64,000 nucleotides of DNA from Rheinheimera sp. MM224 (GCF_947090785.1 NZ_OX352320.1:1054001-1118000), one strand, 5' to 3'. Shown: positions 36,663 to 46,448, numbered from the stretch's first letter. Notes: generated by a model not told the origin, from the sequence alone. Made by a program: numbers and translations.

Positions 36663-36837
36663 GCATAAGTTCTCAGTATCTGTTCCAAACCCAATTGCTG
36701 ATGTTGGACTATAACCCGTATTTTCAGGGGCTTTATTGTTCTATGTCATAACATAACTAGTTTTTCAGTCTTTTTTAAGTGCATTAGGCAGATTGTTTTT
36801 ATACAATGAATATATGAAACGTATATGAAGTGTATCT

Positions 36838-37068
36838 ATGGGCATAGTGAAAATATCGGACGACCTACATGAAGACCTGAGGGAAGCCAGCAGAGTGATG
36901 GCGCGCTCTATTAATGCGCAGGCTGAATTCTGGATCCGGGTAGGTATGCTGGCTGAGTTGAACCCACAGCTGAGTTACCAGGAATTGTGTCGTAAATTAC
37001 TGAAAAACAAATCAACTACTTTGCAGGACTTACTGAATGAACTCGATCCATCTGAAAACCCAGGCTGA
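36838..37068 (+). CDS. ParD-like antitoxin-family protein
   Basis: 76 residues with a ribbon-helix-helix-like N-terminus (GIVKISDDLHEDLREASRVM) as in the ParD_like family. No ParE toxin gene is present. The following methionine aminopeptidase gene starts inside it, 32 bp before its end. It may be a DNA-binding autoregulator of the downstream genes. The ribosome-binding site is weak. Confidence 0.7.
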   Translation: MGIVKISDDLHEDLREASRVMARSINAQAEFWIRVGMLAELNPQLSYQELCRKLLKNKSTTLQDLLNELDPSENPG

Positions 37069-37831
37069 ACTAGAGGTCCAACATAAAGCCGGACAGTTAC
37101 TGGCGCAGGTTTTTCTGATGCTGGATGAGCTGGTAAAACCCGGTATCAGTACCATGCAGATTAACGATGCAGTGGAAGATTTTATTCGGGGACCTTTGGC
37201 GTCACGACCTGCCAGTAAAGGCCAGTATGACTATCAGTATGTGCTAAACAGCTCCATCAATGAGGTGGTGTGTCATGGTATGCCAAAACAAACTGATATT
37301 TTAAAAGAAGGCGATATTGTCAATCTGGACATTACGCTGGAAAAAGATGGTTTTATTGCCGACTCCAGCAAAATGTATTGTGTAGGTAAGGTCAGTCCTT
37401 TGGCACAACGTTTGGTGGATGTGACCTATCAGGCGTTGTGGCAGGGTATTTATCAGGTCAAACCCGGTGCCCGTTTAGGTGATATAGCCGCAGCTGTGCA
37501 GCAATACGCTGAGAAGCATGGTTATTCGGTGGTACGCGAATACTGTGGCCATGGCATAGGCCGGCAAATGCATGAAGAGCCACAGATTTTGCATTATGGC
37601 AAAGCTGGTACTGGTTTAACGCTAAAACCCGGCATGGTGTTCACCATAGAGCCGATGATCAATCAGGGTGATCGAAGGGTAAAACAAAAGTCCGACGGCT
37701 GGACTGTGGTGACCAAAGATAAAAAGTTATCAGCCCAGTGGGAGCATACAGTGGCAGTGACAGACGCAGGGTTTCGGGTATTGACGCTAAGACCTGAAGA
37801 GCAACATTTAGTACAGAGTAGCCAACTATGA
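37037..37831 (+). CDS. map: Type I methionine aminopeptidase
   Basis: 264-residue cytoplasmic enzyme that removes the initiator Met from nascent proteins. All catalytic residues align one position after E. coli Map: His80, Asp98, Asp109, His172, His179, Glu205 and Glu236. The usual housekeeping copy lies next to rpsB, so this may be a second copy. The gene overlaps the ParD-like gene by 32 bp (AGGAC within that gene is the ribosome-binding site) and the SDR gene by 4 bp. Confidence 0.95.
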   Translation: MNSIHLKTQAELEVQHKAGQLLAQVFLMLDELVKPGISTMQINDAVEDFIRGPLASRPASKGQYDYQYVLNSSINEVVCHGMPKQTDILKEGDIVNLDITLEKDGFIADSSKMYCVGKVSPLAQRLVDVTYQALWQGIYQVKPGARLGDIAAAVQQYAEKHGYSVVREYCGHGIGRQMHEEPQILHYGKAGTGLTLKPGMVFTIEPMINQGDRRVKQKSDGWTVVTKDKKLSAQWEHTVAVTDAGFRVLTLRPEEQHLVQSSQL

Positions 37832-38652
37832 GTAAAACCATACTGATCACCGGCTGCTCCAGTGGTATAGGCAAAGCTTTGGCGTTAGAAGCAAAACAGC
37901 AAGGCTACAGGGTGTTTGCCACAGCGCGAAAAGAGGCCGATTTAGCGCAACTGCAGCAGTTAGGCCTGGAGACTATAGCGCTGGAAATGACCAACCCGGA
38001 TTCAGTGAAACAAGCTGTGTTGCAGTTGCAACAACAAGCAGGCCGTTTGGATATTCTGGTTAATAATGCGGGTTTTGGCGCTATGGGGCCGGTGCTGGAT
38101 GCTGGGGCTGAAGGTTTACGAGCGCAGTTTGAAGTCAACGTATTTGCAGTGATGGATTTAACTCAGGCCTGTTTGCCTTTGCTGCTTGAAAGCAAAGGAC
38201 TAGTTGTCAATATAGGCAGCGTCTCTGGTATTTTAACCACACCTTTTGCCGGAGTGTATTGTGCATCCAAAGCGGCTTTGCATAGTTTGTCTGATGCGCT
38301 GCGGATGGAGTTGGCACCTTTGGGTGTGCGTGTATTGACTGTGCAGCCCGGAGCTATTGATACAGGCTTTGCCAGCAGGGCTAAACATCAAGCAGAGCAG
38401 TTGTTAGAACCAGACTCCCTCTGGTGGTCAATGCGTGAAGGTGTGATGCTGCGCGCTAATGCCAGTCAAAACCAACCTACATCGGCAGAACGTTTTGCCA
38501 AACGTTTAGTACGAGAGCTGAATAAAACAGATTGCAGTGGTGTGGTGGGTATAGGACATGGCGCCGTCACTTTGCCTTTGCTGGCTAAACTAGTGCCACA
38601 AAAATGGTTGGATCGTCTGCTGCAGCGTAAGTTTTTGTTACGAAATTCCTAA
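37828..38652 (+). CDS. Short-chain dehydrogenase/reductase
   Basis: 274-residue classical SDR. Cofactor motif is ITGCSSGIGKALA, then NNAGFGAMG, the catalytic Ser in NIGSVSGIL, and the YCASK motif (YxxxK). Substrate is unknown. The ATGA overlap with map indicates coupled translation. Confidence 0.88.
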   Translation: MSKTILITGCSSGIGKALALEAKQQGYRVFATARKEADLAQLQQLGLETIALEMTNPDSVKQAVLQLQQQAGRLDILVNNAGFGAMGPVLDAGAEGLRAQFEVNVFAVMDLTQACLPLLLESKGLVVNIGSVSGILTTPFAGVYCASKAALHSLSDALRMELAPLGVRVLTVQPGAIDTGFASRAKHQAEQLLEPDSLWWSMREGVMLRANASQNQPTSAERFAKRLVRELNKTDCSGVVGIGHGAVTLPLLAKLVPQKWLDRLLQRKFLLRNS

Positions 38653-38735
38653 ATTAGGGTTTCAGCATAAATTCAGTTTCGTTGTTTTATAACTGATAAG
38701 TTGAATGGGGTTATCCCAGCTATCAGGAGTAAAAA

Positions 38736-39704
38736 ATGAATACTAAGAAACCGTGGGGTACTTTGGCATTGGTCAGCGCTTTGTCTATCAGCTTAGCCGC
38801 ATGTGGGGGTAGTTCTTCGGACGAGGTTGATCAAAACGCCAGCTTTAGTCTGGGGGTCAGTGATGCACCAGTGGATGGTGTGGACAAAGTCATGTTGTGT
38901 TTTGGCTCGGTCGAACTGGTTGGGAATGGCTTGGGCAATCAAACGTTTACTCCGGGTTTGGATCCAGTAGCTGCAGACAATAACAGTGAGTGTCGGGATA
39001 ATAACGGCGCAGTTGTAGCAAATAGTATAGGGGTTGACCTGTTAACTTTGCCTGGCGCCAGCTCTTTGGCTTTGGTTTCTCAAGCAACAGTGCCTGCTGG
39101 TAATTACGGCCAAATGCGCCTGAATATTGTGCCAGGTAGTTATATTCAACTGACCGATGGCACTCAATATCCACTGGAAGTGCCGTCAAATCAGCTCCGT
39201 CTGAACGGTGTTACCTTATCTGCCGGTGGAACCTTCAGTTACACTCTGGAGTTTGATTTACGTAAAGCTATGGTGCTGTCTAATCCACAAAAATACCTGC
39301 TAAAACCTACAGGTTTACGTTTGGTGAATACCAGTGAAATTGGTCATCTGGAGGGGATTGTCAGTGAAGCCTTTTTATTAGCCAATAATTGTATTCTCGC
39401 CCCTGCCGATCAGAATCAACCAGTAGCCGCTGTGTATTTGTATCCTGGAGCAGATTTAGATCTGAGTACACTAGCTGACTATGGCGGTACTGAAACTGTA
39501 TTACCTTATGCCAGTGCTCCGGTGTTATTTGATGGTGCATCCAACTACAGTTATGAGTTAGGATTTATTGATGCCGGAAATTATACGGCAGCTCTGACTT
39601 GCCAGCTGAATGACGAACCTGAGCAAAATGATGAAGTTGTATTTTTGCAGGGCAAAAATCTGACGATCATCAAGTCTGCGACTCCTGCGCAGCTTGATTT
39701 CTGA
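38736..39704 (+). CDS. DUF4382 domain lipoprotein
   Basis: 322 residues with lipobox SLAAC (Cys about 23), a short Gly/Ser linker and a DUF4382 domain starting FSLGVSDAPVDGVDKVMLCF. The family is predicted to be a beta-sandwich at the cell envelope; no activity is known. TCAGGAG precedes the ATG. A 9-bp hairpin (39721-39744, CAAAGGCGC/GTGCCTTTG) follows about 16 bp after the stop and may terminate it. Confidence 0.8.
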   Translation: MNTKKPWGTLALVSALSISLAACGGSSSDEVDQNASFSLGVSDAPVDGVDKVMLCFGSVELVGNGLGNQTFTPGLDPVAADNNSECRDNNGAVVANSIGVDLLTLPGASSLALVSQATVPAGNYGQMRLNIVPGSYIQLTDGTQYPLEVPSNQLRLNGVTLSAGGTFSYTLEFDLRKAMVLSNPQKYLLKPTGLRLVNTSEIGHLEGIVSEAFLLANNCILAPADQNQPVAAVYLYPGADLDLSTLADYGGTETVLPYASAPVLFDGASNYSYELGFIDAGNYTAALTCQLNDEPEQNDEVVFLQGKNLTIIKSATPAQLDF

Positions 39705-39876
39705 TCTTGTAACCATCAGGCAAAGGCGCAGATAGGTGCCTTTGTCGTTAAGTTTTTGTTTGTATTCCAGTTTAATTTTATTCAAAAAAATTGTTTGAAT
39801 TTTCGTCGAAAATTGCTTGCCTGCTGTTGAATATTTCACCACTATGACGTTCGCTTTTCTTCAGGGAGTGACTGTC

Positions 39877-40077
39877 ATGACATCTAACTTTATGCGAACT
39901 GTGCATTTAAAAACTGCACAACAATTCAAAGAACAAGGCCATGATCTGCAGTATGTGGTGAAGCATTTCCACAAAGTAGGCATACCGGAAGATGAAATAC
40001 CGGAACTCTTGCCACTCTTAGGTTTTGGCCTTGATGCCGACCCTTTGGCTTTACGAAATAAAAGCCGCAAAGATTAA
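39877..40077 (+). CDS. Hypothetical small protein
   Basis: 66 residues starting MTSNFMRTVHLKTAQQF, soluble and charged, with a terminator directly after it. A longer in-frame start exists at 39817, but CAGGGAG is placed for 39877. I do not recognise a family. Confidence 0.6.
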   Translation: MTSNFMRTVHLKTAQQFKEQGHDLQYVVKHFHKVGIPEDEIPELLPLLGFGLDADPLALRNKSRKD

Positions 40078-40080
40078 ACT

Positions 40081-40109
40081 AAAAACGCCACTTATAAAGT
40101 GGCGTTTTT
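40081..40109. terminator. Bidirectional terminator
   Basis: Perfect 13-bp stem AAAAACGCCACTT/AAGTGGCGTTTTT with a 3-nt loop, between the small plus-strand gene and the minus-strand CorC-like gene. Confidence 0.93.
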
Positions 40110-40167
40110 GTTTTTGGCAGAGAGATGCACCCCAAATCATTAATGGCGCGGCAAGTTAATCACGGGC

Positions 40168-41496
40168 TTAGTCGTGCATCTCATCGACACCGGCTTTTAT
40201 TTCTGCCATTTGTTCTTCAGTCAGTTGCACAGCCAATACTTTGTCGACTCGTTTACCGTCCATATCAACAATTTCCAGCAGCCAGTTATGGATCAGCACT
40301 TTATCAGCCGTTTGCGGAATTTTCCCCATTAACAGCATCAATAAACCATTTAAGGTTTGATAGTTACGTTGATTTTCTTCAGGTAATTCGTCTAAACCTA
40401 AACAGTCTTTTAAATCGATAATAGGCAACAGGCCGTCCAGCAGGTAAGAGCCATCGTCACGCTGCACCACCATTAAATCTTCGCCGTCATCCGGATTTAA
40501 TTCACCTGTTAAGGCTTCCATTAAATCCTGCAGCGTTACCATACCTTTTAAGTCACCGTATTCGTCCACGACAAACACCACCTGGCGGGCAGTAGTGCGG
40601 AAATGTTCCAGCAATTCCATACCAGTTAAACTGTCCGGCACATAGTGGCAAGGTTGTACTAAAGGCGATAAATCGGTCAGTTGACCTGCTACAGACTGCG
40701 CCAGCAGCTGTTTGGCTGAGACTATACCAATTAACTCATCCGCGCTTTGTTTGCATACCGGAAAACGTGAATGAGGGGACTGCATCACACGGTGTAAGTT
40801 GTCTTCCATGCTGATGGCTGTATCTAAAAAGATAATGTCAGAACGTGGCACCATCAAAGAGGAAATAGAGCGTTCGTCCAGGCGGAATACGTTTTTTACC
40901 ATGGCATGTTCGTTGTGTTCGATGGCACCTGAGCTTGAACCTTCCAGTAACATAGCCTGAATATCTTCATGGGTCACATTGGATTCGGTGCTGTGGGCAA
41001 AACCAAACAAACGCATAAGGCCATGGGTTGAACCTGATAATAAATACACAAAAGGTTTAGTGACTAAAGCCAGTAATAACATAGGCTTGGCCATTAAGCA
41101 GGCGATAGACTCAGCGCTGATTTGACCAATACGTTTAGGTACCAGTTCACCTACAACGATAGACACATAAGTCACCACTATAACCACTAAAGCTGTGGCA
41201 AAAATGCTGCTAAATTCAGGTGTCATCCCCAGGCTTTGCAACCACAAGGCAAAAGGTTCGGCAAGAATAGATTCACCGAAGATACCGTTTAAGATACCAA
41301 TAGAGGTAATACCAATCTGGACTGTCGATAAAAACTGAGTGGGATCTTCGGCCAGTTTCAAAGCTATGGCTGCGGAGGATTTCCCTTTCTGCGCCAAAGC
41401 CGTTAAACGTGATTTTTTGGCTGTGACAATAGCAATTTCAGACATGGCAAAAATGCCATTTAACACGATAAGTCCAACTAGTATAAAGATTTCCAT
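40168..41496 (-). CDS. Hemolysin/CorC family transporter (CNNM-CBS-CorC)
   Basis: 442 residues. An N-terminal DUF21/CNNM membrane domain (about 1-190, four hydrophobic segments) is followed by a pair of CBS domains (about 200-330; MVPRSDIIFLD is the first CBS entry) and a C-terminal CorC_HlyC domain (GLLPIIDLKDCLGLD). Such proteins are linked to Mg2+/Co2+ efflux and resistance; the old name hemolysin is not evidence of toxicity. Confidence 0.9.
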   Translation of the reverse strand: MEIFILVGLIVLNGIFAMSEIAIVTAKKSRLTALAQKGKSSAAIALKLAEDPTQFLSTVQIGITSIGILNGIFGESILAEPFALWLQSLGMTPEFSSIFATALVVIVVTYVSIVVGELVPKRIGQISAESIACLMAKPMLLLALVTKPFVYLLSGSTHGLMRLFGFAHSTESNVTHEDIQAMLLEGSSSGAIEHNEHAMVKNVFRLDERSISSLMVPRSDIIFLDTAISMEDNLHRVMQSPHSRFPVCKQSADELIGIVSAKQLLAQSVAGQLTDLSPLVQPCHYVPDSLTGMELLEHFRTTARQVVFVVDEYGDLKGMVTLQDLMEALTGELNPDDGEDLMVVQRDDGSYLLDGLLPIIDLKDCLGLDELPEENQRNYQTLNGLLMLLMGKIPQTADKVLIHNWLLEIVDMDGKRVDKVLAVQLTEEQMAEIKAGVDEMHD

Positions 41497-41612
41497 GGGG
41501 TCTCATTGAGGTTATGAACTGCGGGGGATTATATAAACAAAACTGAGGGTTGGATAGTGTTCTAGTCAGCGGCAGGCTTCAGATCATCGAAATGTCATAT
41601 GCCTTGTAAATA

Positions 41613-41638
41613 AAAACAGGCCCATCTGGGCCTGTTTT
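41613..41638. terminator. Bidirectional terminator after the antiporter gene
   Basis: 12-bp stem AAAACAGGCCCA/TGGGCCTGTTTT with TC at the apex, 18 bp beyond the antiporter stop; A and T runs on both sides. Confidence 0.9.
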
Positions 41639-41655
41639 TTACATCATCAGCTAAC

Positions 41656-42729
41656 TTATTGATGTATTTGTTTGTTTTTCATGCGGTCGTGAATAAAAGA
41701 TACCACCACAAAAAGTACTACTGCCGGTAACAAGCCGTACAAAATGCCTTGCTGTAAGTCTGGCAGGTAGCTTTCTTTTAATGCCATAGCGACCAGATAC
41801 CAGGTGTAAGCAATATACAACAGCATAAATAGCAAACCTTCCATGCGGTTTAGTACCGAGCCGATAAAAAACAGCGGCACACAAAGCACGGCCACACCTA
41901 CCATCACCGGAATATCGACCATCGCCATTTGTTCGCCCGCTATCAAAGGGATAGGAGAGACTAAACCTGACAAGCCCAGCACACAGAGAATATTAAATAT
42001 ATTGCTGCCTACTACGTTGCCGACTGCAATATCGCGCTCACCTCGAATGGTTGCCACTATAGAGGTCACCACTTCAGGTAAAGAGGTACCAGCTGCCACT
42101 ATGGTTAAACCAATGACGGCTTCGTTCACACCCCAGGCTCTGGCTATTTCTATGGCGCTTTCGACCAGCCAACGTGCACCTAATACCAGTAATATCAGGC
42201 CACCCACGACCAATAAAACGTTTTGCCATGCTGGTGTATTGGATTTAAGCATGGCTTCCACTTCTTCATCAACAGTGTCAGCGCCTTTGGCTTTACCCTG
42301 ACGGAATAAAAACCAGGTGTAACTTAACAGGCCTGCAAATAAAATCCCGGCTTCCAGCCTGCTGATGTTGCCGTCCAGCGTCATTAACAATGCCACCACA
42401 GAAATCAGCACCATAATCGGCACATCCTGACGGATCAGCTGGCGTGAGATAATTAAAGGCGAAATCATTGCCGCAGCGCCGAGAATAAACAACACGTTAA
42501 AGATATTGCTGCCCACTACATTGGCTATAGCCAGTTCGGCTTGTCCTGAATAAGCCGCTTTTACACTAACAGCCAATTCAGGCGCACTGGTGCCAAAAGC
42601 CACCACAGTTAAACCTATAACTAAAGCCGGAATACCAAAGGATCCTGCTAAACGTGCTGCTCCTTTGACCAGCAAATCCGCGCCAACGACCAGTAATATC
42701 AGGCCGACCACTAAAAAAATCCAGGTCAT
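41656..42729 (-). CDS. Calcium/sodium antiporter (CaCA family, YrbG-like)
   Basis: 357-residue membrane protein with about ten helices and two inverted alpha-repeat motifs: VVAFGTSAPELAVS/NVVGSNIFN in the first half and IVAAGTSLPEVVTS/NVVGSNIFN in the second. These GTSxPE/GSN repeats form the ion sites of Na+/Ca2+ exchangers. An acidic cytoplasmic loop separates the halves. GGAG precedes the ATG. Confidence 0.93.
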   Translation of the reverse strand: MTWIFLVVGLILLVVGADLLVKGAARLAGSFGIPALVIGLTVVAFGTSAPELAVSVKAAYSGQAELAIANVVGSNIFNVLFILGAAAMISPLIISRQLIRQDVPIMVLISVVALLMTLDGNISRLEAGILFAGLLSYTWFLFRQGKAKGADTVDEEVEAMLKSNTPAWQNVLLVVGGLILLVLGARWLVESAIEIARAWGVNEAVIGLTIVAAGTSLPEVVTSIVATIRGERDIAVGNVVGSNIFNILCVLGLSGLVSPIPLIAGEQMAMVDIPVMVGVAVLCVPLFFIGSVLNRMEGLLFMLLYIAYTWYLVAMALKESYLPDLQQGILYGLLPAVVLFVVVSFIHDRMKNKQIHQ

Positions 42730-42769
42730 GCTTTACTCCATCTGATGATTTCAACTGGAAGCTAATTTA

Positions 42770-43030
42770 GAGGAAAAACAAATAACAGGGAAGAGCTCAG
42801 GAGGACATCGTTGCAACCCATTCGCTAAATCATGCCCTAAGTAATTGATGTTGCAGTGAGGCGACAAGTGATTGAGACCCCAGGAGCATAGTTGTCCTAT
42901 GTGCAATTGGATTGTGGCGAGAACTCGCAAGTCATGTCTGGTGGGGCATTTCTGAATGACTGGGGCGAAGAGCGCAGTCAACAACGCTGCGGCGCCAAAT
43001 ACGACGGGTAAAAAAATTGCCAGGAGCAAT
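42770..43030. repeat. Gene-free block resembling an interspersed repeat
   Basis: A stretch of about 260 bp in the 406-bp gap 42730-43135. It contains a small hairpin CATAG-TTGTC-CTATG (42887-42901) flanked by imperfectly inverted arms (GCGACAAGTGATTGAG on the left, ATTGTGGCGAGAACTCGC on the right). A 92-residue open frame across it has no convincing start or family and reads like chance translation. The composition and partial palindromes suggest a dispersed intergenic element. Confidence 0.4.
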
Positions 43031-43087
43031 TTTTAACAGCTTTAGCTGGCCCGACAGGGTGAGCGCCATGGATGGCAGCGAATAAAA

Positions 43088-43114
43088 AAAGGCCCGTTGC
43101 TCAGACGGACCTTT
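43088..43114 (-). terminator. Terminator after the beta-sheet lipoprotein gene
   Basis: Stem AAAGGCCCGT/ACGGACCTTT (one mismatch) with a 7-nt loop, followed on the minus strand by a T run. It lies 22 bp beyond the lipoprotein stop. Confidence 0.75.
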
Positions 43115-43135
43115 GTCATCAAACCAATTTACAGT

Positions 43136-44491
43136 TTAGTACTGTAAACTGATTTTATAACCTGTTTCAGTATCAGGATCTTTTTCCGCGACCAGCAGAT
43201 AGGAGTTGCCCTGAATAAATTCAATTTCGGCGGTTTGAGCCAGCAGGGTTTTATTGTTGTTTAAGTCTTTGCGCACCAACAGCACCGTATAACTATCCAG
43301 CGGCAAAGTAATGCTGGCGCTGGTGGCGTCGTTAATACTGCTGATGTAATAAGAGGTGGTTTCCATGGTTTTGCCAGGTGGCACAAAATAAATACTGACA
43401 TTCTCAAAGTCTGGCACCACGTTCACTACATTAAATACAAAGTCGTATACCTGTGGTGTCGCGCTATCTGTGACTGATAATACAGTGGGCTGATCATTTT
43501 CATCACGGTAAAACACCAGACTTTTGCTCTCACCCTGGTTGAGCGTTAATAAGCCATTTGGAATTTGGCTGGAGCCTTCGTTTGCCGTTAATGTCACTCT
43601 GTAATCACCATGTGGAATTTCAACATAAGACGTCAGAGTATCAGCTGGTACATCAGCAAACACCGGAGTGCCGCTGGTGCTGCCGGCATAAATCTGTGCC
43701 GGGTCTAAATCGTTCAGGCTGTTATAAATACGGAACTGGGCGTTACTGTTGATGTCTTCAAGTGGATAGACGGTCGTAGTATTGCCTATGATATCCAGCG
43801 CAATTTTACGTTTAAGCGGGCCCGCGTTGTCACGCAAAGCCAGAACGTATTCTGTCTCGTAGGCGAAAGCATAAACCGGGCTTTGCAGTACAACCTCTTT
43901 GCTACCCGCGTCAGTTAAATACAAAATGTAGCTGCCGGTATCAAAAGTGACTGCTTCACTAAAAGCATTCTGTCCCACAGTTGCGACAAAATCTGCATCA
44001 TCAAAGTCTTCGGTAGAGCTGCTGATATACAGATCCATACTTTTGTTTTCAGCCAGTAAGTTTGCAAAGTAGATTTTAAACTGGTCATCCAGTTCATCAT
44101 CCCGCACAAAACTTAAGTTTAGTATTTTGGGGGCTTCATAGTTATCCACCATAAACAGCACAGTTTTCTGACTGGTTTTCATACTGACCTGATCTTCCAG
44201 TACCGTCTGAACGTCGCCGCTATTGTCGGTATAAGTAAAATCCAGATCATAGGTTTCAGCTAAAACTGTGGTTAAAGCAGTAGTGTCACCAAAGGCTGCT
44301 GAACCTAAAGTACTTTCGGTGTCATCACTGTCCGTTAAGGTGAGAGTCGTTGTGGCACTATTGGAAGACCCGTTATAAAACTGCAGATAGCTGCTTGGGT
44401 AGGTGTCGTTGCCTTCTGACGAACTACCGCCACCGCAGGCACTCAGTATAAAAACACTGGTAATAGGTAATATGAGCTGACGTAACAACAT
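43136..44491 (-). CDS. Secreted lipoprotein with DUF4397-like beta-sandwich repeats
   Basis: 451 residues from an ATG that gives a proper lipoprotein signal (LILPITSVFILSAC, Cys about 19), followed by GGGSSS. The rest is several repeated beta-rich modules with YLQFYNGS, FRIYNSLND and FYRDENDQP segments, resembling DUF4397. The open frame continues 27 codons upstream, but the lipobox fixes the start despite a distant ribosome-binding site. It is acidic and probably surface-located; function unknown. Confidence 0.65.
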   Translation of the reverse strand: MLLRQLILPITSVFILSACGGGSSSEGNDTYPSSYLQFYNGSSNSATTTLTLTDSDDTESTLGSAAFGDTTALTTVLAETYDLDFTYTDNSGDVQTVLEDQVSMKTSQKTVLFMVDNYEAPKILNLSFVRDDELDDQFKIYFANLLAENKSMDLYISSSTEDFDDADFVATVGQNAFSEAVTFDTGSYILYLTDAGSKEVVLQSPVYAFAYETEYVLALRDNAGPLKRKIALDIIGNTTTVYPLEDINSNAQFRIYNSLNDLDPAQIYAGSTSGTPVFADVPADTLTSYVEIPHGDYRVTLTANEGSSQIPNGLLTLNQGESKSLVFYRDENDQPTVLSVTDSATPQVYDFVFNVVNVVPDFENVSIYFVPPGKTMETTSYYISSINDATSASITLPLDSYTVLLVRKDLNNNKTLLAQTAEIEFIQGNSYLLVAEKDPDTETGYKISLQY

Positions 44492-44603
44492 AGTGATTTT
44501 CTTGTCCTGTAAGAAATAAATACCCTCATCAGAACAAAAAAACAAAACCGGGTTCAGTCCTTTACCCGGCATTTACTCTGCTTAACCTAACTTAATATCA
44601 GCT

Positions 44604-46415
44604 TTACTCAGCTTTGGTTTTGGCCTCTTGTTGTTTGGCCCACAACTGTGCATAAAGGCCTTGTTGGGCCAGCAATTGCTGGTGAGTGCCGGCTTCTGCC
44701 ACTTCGCCTTGTTGCAGTACTAAGATCTTGTCAGCGTCGGTAATAGTCGACAATCGATGTGCAATAACTACTGAAGTATGGTGTTTCGCCAGTTCACGCA
44801 ATGCTTTTAAAATAGCGGCTTCTGAGTGTGAATCCAAAGCTGAGGTGGCTTCATCAAAAATCAGAATGGGGGAGCCTTTTAACAGCACCCGGGCTATTGC
44901 AATACGTTGTTTCTCACCACCTGATACTTTTAAACCCCGCTCGCCGACTAAGGTTTGGTCGCCTTGAGGCAAACTTTGGATAAAGCTGTCCAGATGGGCG
45001 AGTTTGATGACCTGATCCACTTCAGCCTCACTGGCATCAGGTTTACCGTAGCGAATGTTTTCTCTGATGCTGGTATTAAACAGCACAGTATCCTGCGGCA
45101 CTATGGCAATACTTTGGCGTAATGAGCTTTGAGTCACGTCGCGCAAGTCCTGGCCATCAATCTCGATAGTACCAGTTTGAATGTCATAAAATCGGTATAA
45201 CAGCCTGGCTATAGTACTTTTCCCTGCGCCTGACGCGCCGACAATCGCCAGTTTTTGGCCAGGTTCGACCACAAAACTTAAGCCATTCAGAATAGGCCGA
45301 CCTTGTTGATAACTAAAATGCACCTGCTTAAATTCAATGCGACCTTGTTGTAACTGCAGCTCTGGCGCATCGGTTTTGTCTTTGATCAGCGCTTCTTTTT
45401 TCAAAAGTCCGAGCATGTTTTCCAGATCCGTTAAAGAACGGCGGATTTCACGATAAACAAAACCTAAGAAATTCAGTGGGATGAATAGCTGCAGCATATA
45501 AGCATTCACCATAGCTAAATCGCCAAGGGTCAGCTCTTTGTCCAGCACACCCTGGGCTGCCATCCACATCATCAAGGTAATAGCTATGGCAATAATCAGC
45601 GCCTGACCTGAGTTTAACGCCAACAGCGACATACGGTTTTTCAGCTTGGCAGTTTCCCAGTTGGCTAAAAACTGATCGTAAGTACGCTCTTCATAAGCTT
45701 CGTTATTAAAGTATTTGACGGTTTCATAGTTCAGCAGGCTGTCAACCGCTCTGCTGTTGGTAGCAGAATCGGCCTGGTTAGCTTCACGGATATATTTATT
45801 GCGCCACTCGGTGACATAAAAAGTGAAGGCCACATACAAAGCCACAGCAACAAAAGTCAGTACTGCATACCAGTAAGAAAATAGCAGTGCAAAAATCACC
45901 GCAACCATCAGAATTTCCAGCAGGGTAGGCACAATATTAAACATTAAAAACCGCATCAGAAAACTGATGCCGTTGGTGCCTCTTTCGATATCCCGACTGA
46001 TACCACCGGTTTGGCGGTCTAAATGAAAACTCAGTTCCAGTTGATGCAGATGATTAAAGACTCGCAGGCCAACTTTACGCATGGCGTGTTCAGTCACTCT
46101 GCTAAAAAGCGCATCACGGACTTCACCAAAAAATACTGAGCCAAAACGTAAGGCGCCGTAAAATAAAAGAAACGCCAGCGGTAAGGTTAATACTGAGTTT
46201 AAGCTTGGGTCTAAGTCGTCAATAATGAGTTTTAATGCATAAGGCAGGTATAAAGTGGCAGCTTTTGCTGCTAAAAGTGCGGCCAAAGCCAATAACACAC
46301 GGCCTTTAAATGCCCAGATATAGGGCCACATATACTGCACTGTTTGTTTCAGATTCAGAGCTTCAGTTTGCTTTGACGCATCCGCTCTTTTGGCTGCAGT
46401 TCCCATACCACGCAT
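44604..46415 (-). CDS. Atm1-type ABC exporter (ABCB family)
   Basis: 603-residue fused permease-ATPase. Six membrane helices lie in residues about 35-320. The ATPase has Walker A GASGAGKST, signature VSGGEKQRIAIARV and Walker B ILIFDEATSALD. The N-terminal region and the YETVKYFNNEAYE segment are characteristic of the Atm1/ABCB7 group, which exports glutathione-bound metal or sulfur species. The substrate here is inferred. Confidence 0.88.
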   Translation of the reverse strand: MRGMGTAAKRADASKQTEALNLKQTVQYMWPYIWAFKGRVLLALAALLAAKAATLYLPYALKLIIDDLDPSLNSVLTLPLAFLLFYGALRFGSVFFGEVRDALFSRVTEHAMRKVGLRVFNHLHQLELSFHLDRQTGGISRDIERGTNGISFLMRFLMFNIVPTLLEILMVAVIFALLFSYWYAVLTFVAVALYVAFTFYVTEWRNKYIREANQADSATNSRAVDSLLNYETVKYFNNEAYEERTYDQFLANWETAKLKNRMSLLALNSGQALIIAIAITLMMWMAAQGVLDKELTLGDLAMVNAYMLQLFIPLNFLGFVYREIRRSLTDLENMLGLLKKEALIKDKTDAPELQLQQGRIEFKQVHFSYQQGRPILNGLSFVVEPGQKLAIVGASGAGKSTIARLLYRFYDIQTGTIEIDGQDLRDVTQSSLRQSIAIVPQDTVLFNTSIRENIRYGKPDASEAEVDQVIKLAHLDSFIQSLPQGDQTLVGERGLKVSGGEKQRIAIARVLLKGSPILIFDEATSALDSHSEAAILKALRELAKHHTSVVIAHRLSTITDADKILVLQQGEVAEAGTHQQLLAQQGLYAQLWAKQQEAKTKAE

Positions 46416-46448
46416 AAATCAGTAGCCCCGATGAGTAAAAAACTGTAA

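Noticed and set aside
36838..37068. Complete toxin-antitoxin pair
   Set aside because: The gene after the ParD-like protein is an intact methionine aminopeptidase, not a ParE-type toxin, and no other small toxin frame is adjacent.
42751..43029. 92-residue minus-strand open frame
   Set aside because: No convincing start context, odd composition, and coincidence with a repeat-like block. Listed as a repeat candidate, not a gene.
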